From: Bacteroidales bacterium | GTDB taxonomy: Bacteria; Bacteroidota; Bacteroidia; Bacteroidales; UBA932 | NCBI GenBank assembly: GCA_017549505.1 | Contig: JAFYUS010000018.1 | Coordinates: forward strand, 1-64,000 | Length of the DNA: 64,000 nt | Direction of reading: 5' to 3' | Part shown: positions 1 through 9,484 of the stretch, piece by piece | How the letters are laid out: every line of letters begins with the position of its first letter | Position numbering within the stretch: the first letter of the stretch is position 1 | The notes under the pieces: model-generated | The model's database searches: none | The model's input: the letters and a program-made list of their open reading frames with translations, nothing else | What the model was told of the DNA's origin: nothing | Translations under genes and position numbers: made by a program

Positions 1-2224
1 CACCGTCGGCACCCATATCGAATGTAACAGTACCAGTCTCATTACCATCAGCATCAGTACCTGTAGCAGTGAATGTAAACTTGTCATCCTTCATAGAGTT
101 GATAGAAGCCTTTACTGGATCCCATGTGCCATACTGCTCAACAAGACCCTTCGCAGTAATCTTGCCATCCTTTCCACCGACAGTCTTACCATCTCTGAAC
201 TTGTATGTACCTGCGAGAGAAGTTGGAATTTCAACCTCCTCACTTGGACGCTCAGGGATTGTAGGAGTATACTTAGCCTCGGTAGTCTTTGACTCCTCAG
301 GAACGCTATCGAACTTCTGAACATCGAAGAAGATGTCACGTGGGTTGTAGTAGATCTTATCGAGTTCATAGCTTCTTGCTGAATCCCAGTTATCCTTACC
401 CTTAACTGTTGCATGGAATGTCAGATCCATACCGTCCTTAGCAGTCTCGCCTGCCTTGAAGCAGCCAGGGAAGTATCTTGTGTTAGTTTCTGCCTTTGAA
501 TCCTTATATCCAGGAACAAATACAGATGCTGTTTCAGCCTTCTCATAAATCTTGAGAACAGTCTGCTTTCCTTCTGCATCTGTGAATGTCACTGTGTTTG
601 GAGTTACTGTATAGTCACGAACCCAAGTGCTTGTACCGATAGGAATCTGACGATAGAAACTGTTCACATCCTTAGCTCCATCAGCGATACGGTATGAACC
701 ATCCTCCTTCTTATTATCGTGGAACCAGCAATCCCAGTTCTTACCGTTTGCACCAGCCCAGTTCACGCAAGTACCTGTACTCTGTGTACCATCTGCATTA
801 AACTCCTTAAGAGTAAATTCAAAATAGTTGTCGAGTTCAGCTGCGATACCGTGGCCAGAAGTCTGGTCAAACCACCATGTCTTTGTATACACATCAACCC
901 AGCCTGCACTTCCCCACTCTGGGCCTGTACCACCATATACCCAGATCTGTCTCATCTTATATGCACCAACGAGGGTCTCTACTCTTTCAGGTTCTGAAGA
1001 GGCAGCTGCCTGAGCGATAGTGAAGCCGAGTTCGATCTTACCTGAAGTGATCTTCACGTCAGCTGTTCTTGGTTCGCCTTCGTTAGCTGCAACTTCGAAA
1101 GTGAGGGTCTTCTCCTCTACAGCCTTGGTCTCAACGTAAGTTACCCAATCAGCACCTGTCTCAACTTCGAAAGCAGCGTTGGTTGCAACCTTGAACTCAA
1201 CCTTACCGCCCTTTCCGTCTACAGCATACTCTTCCTCGTTTCCTTCAACTGTCGCGAATACGCCTGAAACGAATCTTACAGCCTGTGAAACAGTTGTACC
1301 ATCTTCTGCTACAGCGAAGATACCGATCTTACCGGCAACTTCCTTCTCAGTTGCTTCAATCTGGCTGATTGTAACCTTTCCTGCAAGAGCAGCCTCTTCA
1401 ACAAGCTCGATTGCAAAGCCGCTTCCTTCGCTCAAAAGGAATACTACAACGTCACCTTCAACACCCTCGATAGTATAAGGGATGACAAGGTCAGAACCAT
1501 ACTGGAGAGTCTTTACATCAAACTCGCCGAGAACCACCTTCATTGGGCTTCCGAGCGGAATTGGAATCTCGCTTCCGTCAGCCATTGTGATTACCAGGTT
1601 TCCGTCTACTGTTTCAATGCTCTTGATACCTACAGCTACAGCTGGTCCTACCTCTTCCCAAGTCTCTCCATCGTAAGTCACATACCATGTGTTGTTCTCG
1701 ATCTTGAGCTCAGGGGTTGCACCAACAGTCACGAGAGGAATCTTGTTGCCTTCGCCGTCAAGAACCCACTCGCCGTCAACAGTCCAGTAGTAAGCACCGT
1801 CTTCAGCCTGCTTTGTACCAAGTACAGGAGAATGTCCATCCTTACCGTCAGCACCATTGGTACCGTTTGTACCATCAGTACCGTCAGCACCGTTTGCTCC
1901 ATCTTTACCGTCTTCTCCGTCAGCACCATCCTTACCATGATAGAGGTCTACAACACCGCTTTCCTTGAACACGATGCGGTAACCAACTTCTACGCCGTCT
2001 TCCTTAAGAGGAGATACGCTTACAACGTAGTCACCCTTCTGCATCGCATTTACCACTGCAACGAGTGATGTAATGTTTGTGTTCATCTCTGAACAGAGGG
2101 TCTCGAGGGTCTTGACTCTTGAGTCAAGATCCTCAATCGACTCTCTCAATTCTGCATCGTCGTAGCAGGCTACTGATGCCAAGCCTAAGATAACAAGGCT
2201 TAAAATTGATAAAAATCTTTTCAT
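1..2224 (-). CDS. DUF4988/BACON surface lipoprotein, 3' end outside window
   Basis: The reading frame opens at ATG 2224-2222 and stays open to the window edge, so the C-terminus is missing (about 741 codons visible). The order is a signal peptide with a lipobox ending in Cys20 (SVAC), a short coiled coil (about 22-55), a collagen-like stretch of DG-x repeats (about 93-131), and a segment of the DUF4988 type seen at the N-terminus of Bacteroides surface glycan proteins (WTVDGEWVLD motif). A BACON-like beta domain follows (about 322-408). From about residue 422 the sequence matches the C-terminal module of the next upstream gene (WVYGGTG, WWFDQ, NWAG, PIG.STWVRD motifs). As the last gene seen of the mannan-type locus it is most likely an outer-surface glycan-binding protein or an enzyme of an unrecognised family. 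The domain calls are by eye; ligand binding is inferred. Confidence 0.75.
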   Translation of the reverse strand, partial: MKRFLSILSLVILGLASVACYDDAELRESIEDLDSRVKTLETLCSEMNTNITSLVAVVNAMQKGDYVVSVSPLKEDGVEVGYRIVFKESGVVDLYHGKDGADGEDGKDGANGADGTDGTNGTNGADGKDGHSPVLGTKQAEDGAYYWTVDGEWVLDGEGNKIPLVTVGATPELKIENNTWYVTYDGETWEEVGPAVAVGIKSIETVDGNLVITMADGSEIPIPLGSPMKVVLGEFDVKTLQYGSDLVIPYTIEGVEGDVVVFLLSEGSGFAIELVEEAALAGKVTISQIEATEKEVAGKIGIFAVAEDGTTVSQAVRFVSGVFATVEGNEEEYAVDGKGGKVEFKVATNAAFEVETGADWVTYVETKAVEEKTLTFEVAANEGEPRTADVKITSGKIELGFTIAQAAASSEPERVETLVGAYKMRQIWVYGGTGPEWGSAGWVDVYTKTWWFDQTSGHGIAAELDNYFEFTLKEFNADGTQSTGTCVNWAGANGKNWDCWFHDNKKEDGSYRIADGAKDVNSFYRQIPIGTSTWVRDYTVTPNTVTFTDAEGKQTVLKIYEKAETASVFVPGYKDSKAETNTRYFPGCFKAGETAKDGMDLTFHATVKGKDNWDSARSYELDKIYYNPRDIFFDVQKFDSVPEESKTTEAKYTPTIPERPSEEVEIPTSLAGTYKFRDGKTVGGKDGKITAKGLVEQYGTWDPVKASINSMKDDKFTFTATGTDADGNETGTVTFDMGADG

Positions 2225-2255
2225 TTTAGATGTGTTAGTTATGTATTAGTTGTGT

Positions 2256-4469
2256 TTATTGCTTTTTCTCAAGGCAGAGGACCCAGTCACGTGCCCATAC
2301 ATAGTGGCGCGCAAATCCGTTTGAAGTAGTGCTGTATCCCTCTACTCGTGCCTCGGTATAGCCCATGTCGTAATGCATACCGAATCCGCCTTCAGGAACC
2401 TTTGCAGTTGCCTCCGCTGTGCTCAGGCCATGGTATTTGTGTGAGCCAGGAATCAGATAATCCACGACATACTCTTTACCACGTGTAGTGAATGTGATGG
2501 TTCTCGCCGCTCTATCCCAAACGTATGTGGTTGTATTGTCATGAGCAATGATTCCATAGAGTTCGATTCCGTTGTACTCCTTGTTTCCGTTCATGTTGTC
2601 ATACAGCTGGTATTCCCATGTACCGTCGCCACCATCGTCGAATGTCACTGTACCTACTTCATTCTGCTTCTCGTCTGTACCGGTTGCAGTGAATGTATAC
2701 ACGTCATTCTTCATCTTGTTGATGTGCTCTGCTGCAGGCTGCCATGTAGCATACTGAACAGTAAGGCCCTTACCTGTGATTGCACCGTCCTTACCGCCGT
2801 AAGTCACGTCCGAGTTGTACTTGTATGTACCTGCGATAGACTCCGGATATGGGCTGGCAGGCTCATAAGGCTTCTCATAAGTCTTTGCCTCAGCCGGAAT
2901 CTCGTCAACTCTGTCTACATCGATGAAGAAGTCACGAGGTCTGTCGTATACCTTATCGATTTCATTGTAGATTGTGTTCCAGTTGTCCTTACCTGCAGTG
3001 ATCTTTGCGTGGAATGTAAGGTCGTCACCCTCATTTCTAGGGAACTCACGGGTATTGGCAGCAGCATTGCTGTCATTATATCCCGGAGTGAAAGTATACT
3101 TAGGCTCGTATACCTCAACTACAGTGACTTTACCATAAGCATCAGTGAATGTAACTGTATTAGGAGTAACTGTAAGGTCACGGACCCATGTGCTCTCTCC
3201 GATAGGGATGTGGCGGTAAAGCGGGTTACCGTCAGTAGGATCTCCACCGTTGATGCTTGAGTTGTGGAAGTAGCAGCTCCAGTTCTTTCCGTTCACACCG
3301 GCCCAGTTGATGCACTTACCTGTAAGCTTGTTTCCACCGTCGAGGAGGTCTGTAAGAGTGAATTCAAGATAGTTGTCAAGTTCAGCAGTGATATCATGAC
3401 CGCTTGCCTGATCGAACCACCATGGCTTGTTGTAGATGTCAACCCAGCCTGCTCCGCCGTACTCTGCACCTGTACCGCCATATACCCACATTGTCTTTAT
3501 CTTGAAGAAGCCAAGGAGGCTGTCCTCGATAAGTGTGACATCATAGTAAGTATAGTCGATCGATGTGGTCTTGCCTGGAGCGAAAACGAGGTCTTCCTTG
3601 AGGGTAACCTGCTTTTCAGCACCGTTGACAGTAATCTTGAGTCCGTCCTTGGCAGAAGCGGTGAAAGGCTTCACAACGAGGTAGAACTTCTCGCTCTGAC
3701 CGTTTTCGATAGAGGTAGGGTTCTTCACCGTGAGGGCTGCAGTATTGCTTGAAGCGCCTTCCACAGGAGTAATGGTACCATTGATGAAATCGATGGTGAA
3801 TGCTCCTACGATAGCCTCGCCTGCAGTCACCTTTACCTCAGAGATCTCTACAGCCTCAGGCATGCAGCTGGCGATGTTGAGCTCGATGATAGAAGAAAGA
3901 TGTGCAAGCTCTGCTCTTGGAGTCCTGCCTTCCTCTATACCCATTGCAGTACCGTAAAGAGGCATGGCATCTCCAGAGATGTGACCCTTGTCGCCATAAC
4001 CGTTCTGTATCTGAGACTTGGTCGCTTTCGAACCGATAGTCACAGCTGCCTTGTTGTTGACAATAGTGAGTTCCTCATTGTAAGGGTAGAAGAGATACCA
4101 GTCATAGGTATAACCGGTCTTGAGGTCCTTTCCAAGCTTACCGAGGAATTCATTCTGTCCCTCTGACTTAGGGTTGTAGAAAACCACGCCGTCAGAAACC
4201 AGTCCTGCTTCTCCTGATATTCCGTGGAAGACATTGATCAGGTCTCCCGCAGACCATACAAGTGTACCTTCCTCAGAAACTTCCGACTTTGTCTGTGCAA
4301 TTGACGCATAGACAGAGAAGTCTGTAACTGCAGGAATCACCACTGTAGGCCTGTCCCCGCCATCGGTATCTCCTTTCGATGGCTCCGGCTCCCAGTCAGG
4401 ATAAGCACAGTTGGTAAATGCGAACGCTGACATTGCCAGCGCCATGCAAAGAATTGTGATTCTTCTCAT
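2256..4469 (-). CDS. Fimbrillin-like/unknown two-part surface lipoprotein
   Basis: A 737-residue lipoprotein: the signal peptide ends at a lipobox (FTNC, Cys21) followed by an acidic, Pro-rich tether. Residues about 48-310 resemble the fimbrillin-type fold common in Bacteroidales surface proteins (KSEVSEEGTLVWSAGD and later beta-rich blocks). The part from about 320 to the end is shared with the downstream neighbour (WVYGGTGAEYGGAGW, WWFDQASGHD, KCINWAGVNGKNW, PIGESTWVRDLTV). The many Trp and Tyr residues in this shared module are typical of carbohydrate-binding beta-sandwiches. It starts 5 bases after the GH2 stop codon and belongs to the same operon. The inferred role is capture of glycan at the cell surface. 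No catalytic motif was recognised, but an unknown enzyme family cannot be excluded. Confidence 0.8.
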   Translation of the reverse strand: MRRITILCMALAMSAFAFTNCAYPDWEPEPSKGDTDGGDRPTVVIPAVTDFSVYASIAQTKSEVSEEGTLVWSAGDLINVFHGISGEAGLVSDGVVFYNPKSEGQNEFLGKLGKDLKTGYTYDWYLFYPYNEELTIVNNKAAVTIGSKATKSQIQNGYGDKGHISGDAMPLYGTAMGIEEGRTPRAELAHLSSIIELNIASCMPEAVEISEVKVTAGEAIVGAFTIDFINGTITPVEGASSNTAALTVKNPTSIENGQSEKFYLVVKPFTASAKDGLKITVNGAEKQVTLKEDLVFAPGKTTSIDYTYYDVTLIEDSLLGFFKIKTMWVYGGTGAEYGGAGWVDIYNKPWWFDQASGHDITAELDNYLEFTLTDLLDGGNKLTGKCINWAGVNGKNWSCYFHNSSINGGDPTDGNPLYRHIPIGESTWVRDLTVTPNTVTFTDAYGKVTVVEVYEPKYTFTPGYNDSNAAANTREFPRNEGDDLTFHAKITAGKDNWNTIYNEIDKVYDRPRDFFIDVDRVDEIPAEAKTYEKPYEPASPYPESIAGTYKYNSDVTYGGKDGAITGKGLTVQYATWQPAAEHINKMKNDVYTFTATGTDEKQNEVGTVTFDDGGDGTWEYQLYDNMNGNKEYNGIELYGIIAHDNTTTYVWDRAARTITFTTRGKEYVVDYLIPGSHKYHGLSTAEATAKVPEGGFGMHYDMGYTEARVEGYSTTSNGFARHYVWARDWVLCLEKKQ

Positions 4470-4474
4470 ATTGT

Positions 4475-7285
4475 TTATAATTTTAATGTTGTATTATCTA
4501 CATTATATCCTTCCACCATGATCGCTCCGGTCGAAGGTGAGTGTACCTCGAGAGTTCTCTTCTCGCCTGGAAGAAGGTGGAAATATCCGTCGCTGAAGAA
4601 AGCAGGAAGGATGATTTCGCCAGTCTTCTCATCACAAAGATTGAACTTGAGGTTGAATGCTATATTTCCTGTTGTATTTGTAATCTCGTAACGCAACACT
4701 CCGTCCTGGGACGAAACCTTACGCGCCTTTATCTGAGCTTTGCCGACACTATTCAATGCCTTGAAGTCTTCAGTACCCTCTCCGCGCATCATATAGTCAT
4801 TGATTGTAACGACCTTACCTTTCCTGTCGGAAAGAACAAGGCGCACAATGAAGTTTCCGTTGATGCCCTCGAGTTCAGCCTTGAAAAGATCCTTCCTCGA
4901 GTTGGCAGGTACATCGATTTCCTTGACAGTCTTCGCAGAAATCTTCTTTCCTGCAAGGTCGTAGCATGTAAGGCTGACCTTCATGCCGTCAAGAGCTGAC
5001 GTCGTGGTATTGAGCACGACGACATCATGGTCATCGAGATTCATCTGCACATGCACAGGCTCGCATGCTTTGCGCGAGCCGAAATATGAACCGAAGGTCT
5101 CATAGTCCCATGAATATGTCTGCCACTCGACGCTCGGCCAAGCCGGATGGCTCATCCAGAGAAGAACTCCGGAAGCGTCACCCCAGAGGCGGCTGTTCCA
5201 TGACTCGAACATCGCTCTGTAGCTGTCGTAGTTTATAAGCTGTACCTTTCTGCAGAAATCATCGAGGCTTTCAGCCTTTCCGTAAAGTCTGTCAACAGCA
5301 TTTACATATTCATCAAGACCATTGAGAAGGTCATGGTAGTGCCATGTATCTGAAATCGGCCACTGGTCTGCCTCAGGCATCATCTTCCTCATCGATGCGG
5401 CTGTAGGTACAGATGGCGAGCCAAGCTCGGTGTTGAATCCGTGTGCATCGTAGCTGTAGTACACTCCTGCATCCTTGTAATAATGCCAAGGACCGCTCCA
5501 ACGGAGGTTGCATCGGCGTGAGTTAGGATGATAACGACGTGTGATATCCTCTTCCTGGATCATCGCAGAGAGTCTTCTCTCAAGAGTCTCTGTCGCATAT
5601 CCCTCGTTTCTCGGGCACCATATCGCGATGGACGGATGGTGGCGGAACCTGCGTACCACATCGATAGCGTTACGCATGAACAGGTCCTCGTCCAGCGGGT
5701 TGAGGTTGAATCCTTCCGTAGAAAGCCAGAAGTCATTCCATACCATCATTCCATACTCGTCGCAAAGCTCATAGAGAGTCTCTGATGTGCTGGCTCCTGT
5801 CCAGTTACGGATCATATTGAAACCAGCCTCCTTGTGGAGGATGAGGTACGGCTCAAGATGTTCTCTTGAAACGTTCTTCATCATGTCGTCCATTCCCCAG
5901 TTTCCGCCGCGGCAGAAGATTCTTACTCCATTTACCTTTATTACAAGATACGGACTCATTCCGTCGTTAGGAATCCTGTTCAGGTCTTCGACCTTGATTC
6001 CTTCTGCAAGAGAAGGAATGTGGAGACCGCCAAGAGTATCACGGAGCATCCTGTGGTCGAGAATCTCACCAAGATGATTATCTGCAAGAGGGTTATGCTC
6101 TATTCTGAGTCCCTTTGCCGAAGGTGCATCTACAGTAAGCTCATATGAGAGTTCCCTTACACCGAAACGTGTCTTCTGAACGTCTGAAACTTCAGACTCT
6201 TCAAGACATCTGAGTTCCAGTTCATACAGATTAGGATCACCGTATCCGTTCGGCATCCAGAGCTTAGGATTCTTCATCCTGAGCTGAGGCATGTCTGCTG
6301 CTGAAATTCTGACAGCGATTTCAGAATCTGACGGTATGTTCACTTCCTTCGTGAAAGCGATGTCTCCGATCTTTCCTTCGAGAATCACATCTCTTTCCGA
6401 TGAAGAACTGTTCTTGAGCGATGTAAGGACTGTCAGATCGGCGTATGATACATCAGGAAGTGGAAGATCTGTGATGACCTGTGTGTCTCCCAATGAGATG
6501 CCGCCGGTAGCTATCAGCTGCACATCCTGCCATATGCCTATGTTCCTGTCCCTTACTCCAGGCATCCAGTCCCATCCTTCAGAGCAGAAGAATGTAGGAC
6601 CGTCAAGACAGAGGGCTCCTCCGTTCTTTCCGCCCCCTGAGCGAGTAGACTGCTCGTGAGGAATTCCCGGGTTTGCAGGAGGGAAGATATGGACAGCAAG
6701 AGTGTTCTCAGCCTTTGCAAGGTCGGTAATATCGAACCTTCCGCGGATGAATGCACCTGCGATGTTTCCTATCTTCTGTCCGTTGAACCAGATGTCAGCC
6801 TTGTAATTGATACCGTTGAAAAGAAGTTCAAGCGTCTCTTTCGAGAGCATGTCTTCAGACAGTTCAAATGAGCATCTATACCACCAGTCCTTTCTGCAGA
6901 GGTCCTCAGGGATGGCCAGGTTGTTCAGACCGTAATAAGGGTCCGGATACACACCCTGGTCCACAAGAGTCCTGAGTACTGTTCCAGGTACTGTCGCGTT
7001 GTACCAGTCATCAGTCATTACCTTGTCTCCCTCGCAGAGTTCCCAGCCGGAAGTTATCTCCCAAGCGTTGCCGCTGACAGGACGCAGAACTGTCTGCACC
7101 GGAGTCTTGGCCACGCGCTCAGGGAACTGTACCGGTACCGATGATACCGGCAGAGTCTCCTTCGGCTGTGGAGAAGGAAGTCCGAAATTAGTGGACAGCA
7201 TCTGCTGATGCGGAGCCTGTGCACTGACTGAAGCAGAGCACAGAACAGCAATCATAAGAGAGACAAAGTGATTTCTGAATGTCAT
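4475..7285 (-). CDS. GH2 glycosidase, probable beta-mannosidase
   Basis: A 936-residue exported enzyme (signal peptide ending SVSAQA) with the GH2 layout: an N-terminal jelly-roll sugar-binding domain (about 75-255), an Ig-like domain (about 265-385), a TIM barrel (about 425-720) and C-terminal beta domains. The candidate acid/base is Glu561 in WCPRNEGYA and the candidate nucleophile is Glu620 in NTELGSPSVPT. The WDWMPGVRDRNIGIW block is typical of the branch holding exo-beta-mannosidases, endo-beta-mannosidases and exo-beta-glucosaminidases. With GH26 in the same operon, release of terminal beta-mannose from oligosaccharides in the periplasm or at the surface is the best guess. Exo-beta-glucosaminidase is the main alternative. 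It lies 3 bases downstream of the GH5-like gene. Confidence 0.88.
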   Translation of the reverse strand: MTFRNHFVSLMIAVLCSASVSAQAPHQQMLSTNFGLPSPQPKETLPVSSVPVQFPERVAKTPVQTVLRPVSGNAWEITSGWELCEGDKVMTDDWYNATVPGTVLRTLVDQGVYPDPYYGLNNLAIPEDLCRKDWWYRCSFELSEDMLSKETLELLFNGINYKADIWFNGQKIGNIAGAFIRGRFDITDLAKAENTLAVHIFPPANPGIPHEQSTRSGGGKNGGALCLDGPTFFCSEGWDWMPGVRDRNIGIWQDVQLIATGGISLGDTQVITDLPLPDVSYADLTVLTSLKNSSSSERDVILEGKIGDIAFTKEVNIPSDSEIAVRISAADMPQLRMKNPKLWMPNGYGDPNLYELELRCLEESEVSDVQKTRFGVRELSYELTVDAPSAKGLRIEHNPLADNHLGEILDHRMLRDTLGGLHIPSLAEGIKVEDLNRIPNDGMSPYLVIKVNGVRIFCRGGNWGMDDMMKNVSREHLEPYLILHKEAGFNMIRNWTGASTSETLYELCDEYGMMVWNDFWLSTEGFNLNPLDEDLFMRNAIDVVRRFRHHPSIAIWCPRNEGYATETLERRLSAMIQEEDITRRYHPNSRRCNLRWSGPWHYYKDAGVYYSYDAHGFNTELGSPSVPTAASMRKMMPEADQWPISDTWHYHDLLNGLDEYVNAVDRLYGKAESLDDFCRKVQLINYDSYRAMFESWNSRLWGDASGVLLWMSHPAWPSVEWQTYSWDYETFGSYFGSRKACEPVHVQMNLDDHDVVVLNTTTSALDGMKVSLTCYDLAGKKISAKTVKEIDVPANSRKDLFKAELEGINGNFIVRLVLSDRKGKVVTINDYMMRGEGTEDFKALNSVGKAQIKARKVSSQDGVLRYEITNTTGNIAFNLKFNLCDEKTGEIILPAFFSDGYFHLLPGEKRTLEVHSPSTGAIMVEGYNVDNTTLKL

Positions 7286-7288
7286 GAT

Positions 7289-8929
7289 TTACTTTATTAC
7301 AAATACTTTTTCTTCCCACTTGTTCAGACCGAGTTCCTCAAACTTGAGAGTTCCCTCAGCCTTCATTGTACCAGCCTTGACGATCTTTACAGCCTCCGGA
7401 TCCAGAACTGAAACCTTTACCTTTCCGTTCTTTCCGATCTCTACGCTGATTTCGTCAAGTACTTCCTCGTTGCCGTTGTATACATATACGAATGTCTGCT
7501 TACCGCAACGTACTGCATAAGCCTCGGCCTTGTCGTTCTTTGTTGTCTGGAACTTCTCGAACTGACCCTTTCCGGCCTTGAGCATAAGGTCGCTTACAAG
7601 GCGTGCGTTCTTCATGTAAGGGATGGTCTTGTGCTCGTCGAACCACTCCCACCACCATGTCATAGGGGTAAGTGATGTCTGGCTGAAGAGACCGTACCAG
7701 AATGCTCTGCGGAAGTCCATCTCCATACCGTCAGCGAAGTCGTCGAAGTTCTTTGACCAGTCCCACTCATAACCTACCTCACCTACGATGTAAGGCTTGT
7801 TATGCTTTGCAGAGTAAGCATCGATAGTCTCAGGAACCACGTGAGTGGCATTGTAGATATGCTTCTGATTGATATCGAGGTTTGCAAGATCGTTGAGACC
7901 GTTGAGGTCACGGTGTGAGATCGAAGTTGTCCTGATGTGCTGGAACGGATCGAGTCCTGCGAGATATGTACTCATCTCATCATGCCAAGCCACGATTTCC
8001 TCTGCCGGAATCACACCTGCAGGATCGTTGTGCTGTACATTGTCGATCTCGTTGAAGAATTCCCACATACCGACAGCAGGGCTGTAACCCCATCTTGCCA
8101 CGATGTAACGGAGGTAATTGCGGTAACGTGTCTTCGCGCAAGGGCAGTTGAAAAACTCACGATGAGGCTTTACATTACCCTGACCCATGCAGAGCATGAT
8201 CTTGATGTCAAGATCCTCGCAGAGGCCAAGGACATGGTCGAGACGAGCGCATGCGCTCTCGTTCATGTACTCTGTAGTCTCAGTATAGCGGTGATTGTTG
8301 AAACCGTCCTGTCTGTCGATAGGGAAATTCCAGTCGCAGATCCACATACGTGTGAAGTTACCGCCGTTCTTTGCGAAATCAGGAAGCATAGCATCGAAGT
8401 TGAATCTGTCGTGCTGCTCGTGAAGGTCGCTGAAGAACTTGGAGTCATCCTCTGTACGTGATTCCCAGCAGAGATTGATACCTACTCCTCTGAAAGGCTT
8501 TCCGTTATCGTAAACGAGAGTCCAGTTGTCGCGCACATGGAGAATACCCTGAAGTCTGCTCCTGCGTGACTTGAATGTTGCAGGTGCTGACTCTGATGCT
8601 ACCTTACCGTCCTCGCTGTAACGGAAGAAATAAGTATATTTTCCTTTTTCCTGTGGAGTGAATCTTGCTTCCCACACACTGGCTGCGCAGTCTCCTGACT
8701 TATAGAAGCATGGGAGAACAAGTTCTTTGCCTGAAGGTGCTGTAAGCACCATGTCGAGGGCAGCCTCCTCCTGGAGATATGGGTTCTCCCATTCTCCAGC
8801 GAGGGCAACCTCGAAGAATATTGCATCATACTGCTTCACCTTTGATGCAGACGGAGTCACAGAAGTGATCTGTGCATTCATACCTGCTGCGATAAGAAGC
8901 GCAAATGCTGCTGAAATAATTTTCTTCAT
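7289..8929 (-). CDS. DUF5060 + GH-A (GH5-like) glycoside hydrolase
   Basis: A 546-residue secreted protein with a signal peptide (cleavage after GMNA). A DUF5060-type beta-sandwich (about 22-115) is followed by a (beta/alpha)8 barrel of clan GH-A (about 130-455) and a small C-terminal beta domain. The likely acid/base is Glu294 in WEFFNEIDN and the nucleophile Glu384 in IVGEVGYEW; the spacing fits clan GH-A. The barrel resembles GH5-type endo-enzymes, but the exact family is not certain by eye. Placement between the DUF1735 lipoprotein and the GH2 gene suggests that it cleaves the same beta-mannan-type polymer as the GH26, perhaps with a different linkage or branch preference. It has 3-base gaps on both sides, so it is firmly inside the operon. 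Confidence 0.85.
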   Translation of the reverse strand: MKKIISAAFALLIAAGMNAQITSVTPSASKVKQYDAIFFEVALAGEWENPYLQEEAALDMVLTAPSGKELVLPCFYKSGDCAASVWEARFTPQEKGKYTYFFRYSEDGKVASESAPATFKSRRSRLQGILHVRDNWTLVYDNGKPFRGVGINLCWESRTEDDSKFFSDLHEQHDRFNFDAMLPDFAKNGGNFTRMWICDWNFPIDRQDGFNNHRYTETTEYMNESACARLDHVLGLCEDLDIKIMLCMGQGNVKPHREFFNCPCAKTRYRNYLRYIVARWGYSPAVGMWEFFNEIDNVQHNDPAGVIPAEEIVAWHDEMSTYLAGLDPFQHIRTTSISHRDLNGLNDLANLDINQKHIYNATHVVPETIDAYSAKHNKPYIVGEVGYEWDWSKNFDDFADGMEMDFRRAFWYGLFSQTSLTPMTWWWEWFDEHKTIPYMKNARLVSDLMLKAGKGQFEKFQTTKNDKAEAYAVRCGKQTFVYVYNGNEEVLDEISVEIGKNGKVKVSVLDPEAVKIVKAGTMKAEGTLKFEELGLNKWEEKVFVIK

Positions 8930-8932
8930 TGA

Positions 8933-9475
8933 TTAAAGTTTTAATGCGTCTACGTCTACAAGTACTGTTACCTCTGCAGCCGCCTCCGAGAGTTCATACT
9001 TTGAAGGGTTGGCAAGAGCGATGCAGAGAACGAGTTTCTTTCCTGCCTTTGCCTTGAGGGCGGCCTTGTTGAGGCTGAGGTTGAAACGGGTCTGGTTTGT
9101 ACCGGCCTCTACCTTCACGTTTGAAGGAAGTGTATAGAGGTCTGACGACATCACTTCTGCAGCAAGCGCAGTTGCCTGGGCAGCAGTCGTCTCGTTATTT
9201 ACCACTACATCTACAGTGAAGGCTTCACCAGCCTGCTTTCCCGAACGGAGAACACCGAGGAATACCTCCACAGTCTCGTCTTCGATGGAGAAGTTGTATG
9301 TGTACTCACCATCTCCTGATGGAACATTGTAGATATTGGTGATACCACCGTCAGCCATTGACTGCGGAATATAGACCTTCTCTACTCCGTACAGCTTGTC
9401 ACCATCGCCCTCCGCGCATGAAGCAAGCGCGAAGAGGCAGATGACAGACATTATTGTATATAAAATCTTTCTCAT
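8933..9475 (-). CDS. DUF1735-type small outer-membrane lipoprotein
   Basis: A 180-residue lipoprotein (lipobox LASC, Cys20). The EKVYIPQSMADGG segment near the N-terminus is typical of DUF1735, a beta-sandwich domain found in SusE-position proteins and next to glycan-binding modules. No further module follows, so the protein is only this one domain. It directly follows the second SusD gene (9-base gap), the position usually taken by an accessory surface glycan-binding protein. The binding role is inferred from position. Confidence 0.75.
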   Translation of the reverse strand: MRKILYTIMSVICLFALASCAEGDGDKLYGVEKVYIPQSMADGGITNIYNVPSGDGEYTYNFSIEDETVEVFLGVLRSGKQAGEAFTVDVVVNNETTAAQATALAAEVMSSDLYTLPSNVKVEAGTNQTRFNLSLNKAALKAKAGKKLVLCIALANPSKYELSEAAAEVTVLVDVDALKL

Positions 9476-9484
9476 ATCAATCTA

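Noticed and set aside
1828..1938. Short tandem repeat region as a CRISPR-like or satellite array
   Set aside because: It is the coding sequence for the collagen-like DG-x repeats of the lipoprotein, degenerate and in frame.
2541..3260. 239-codon plus-strand frame opposite the fimbrillin-like gene
   Set aside because: It is antisense to a well-supported gene, with Cys/Val/Ser-rich composition typical of shadow frames.
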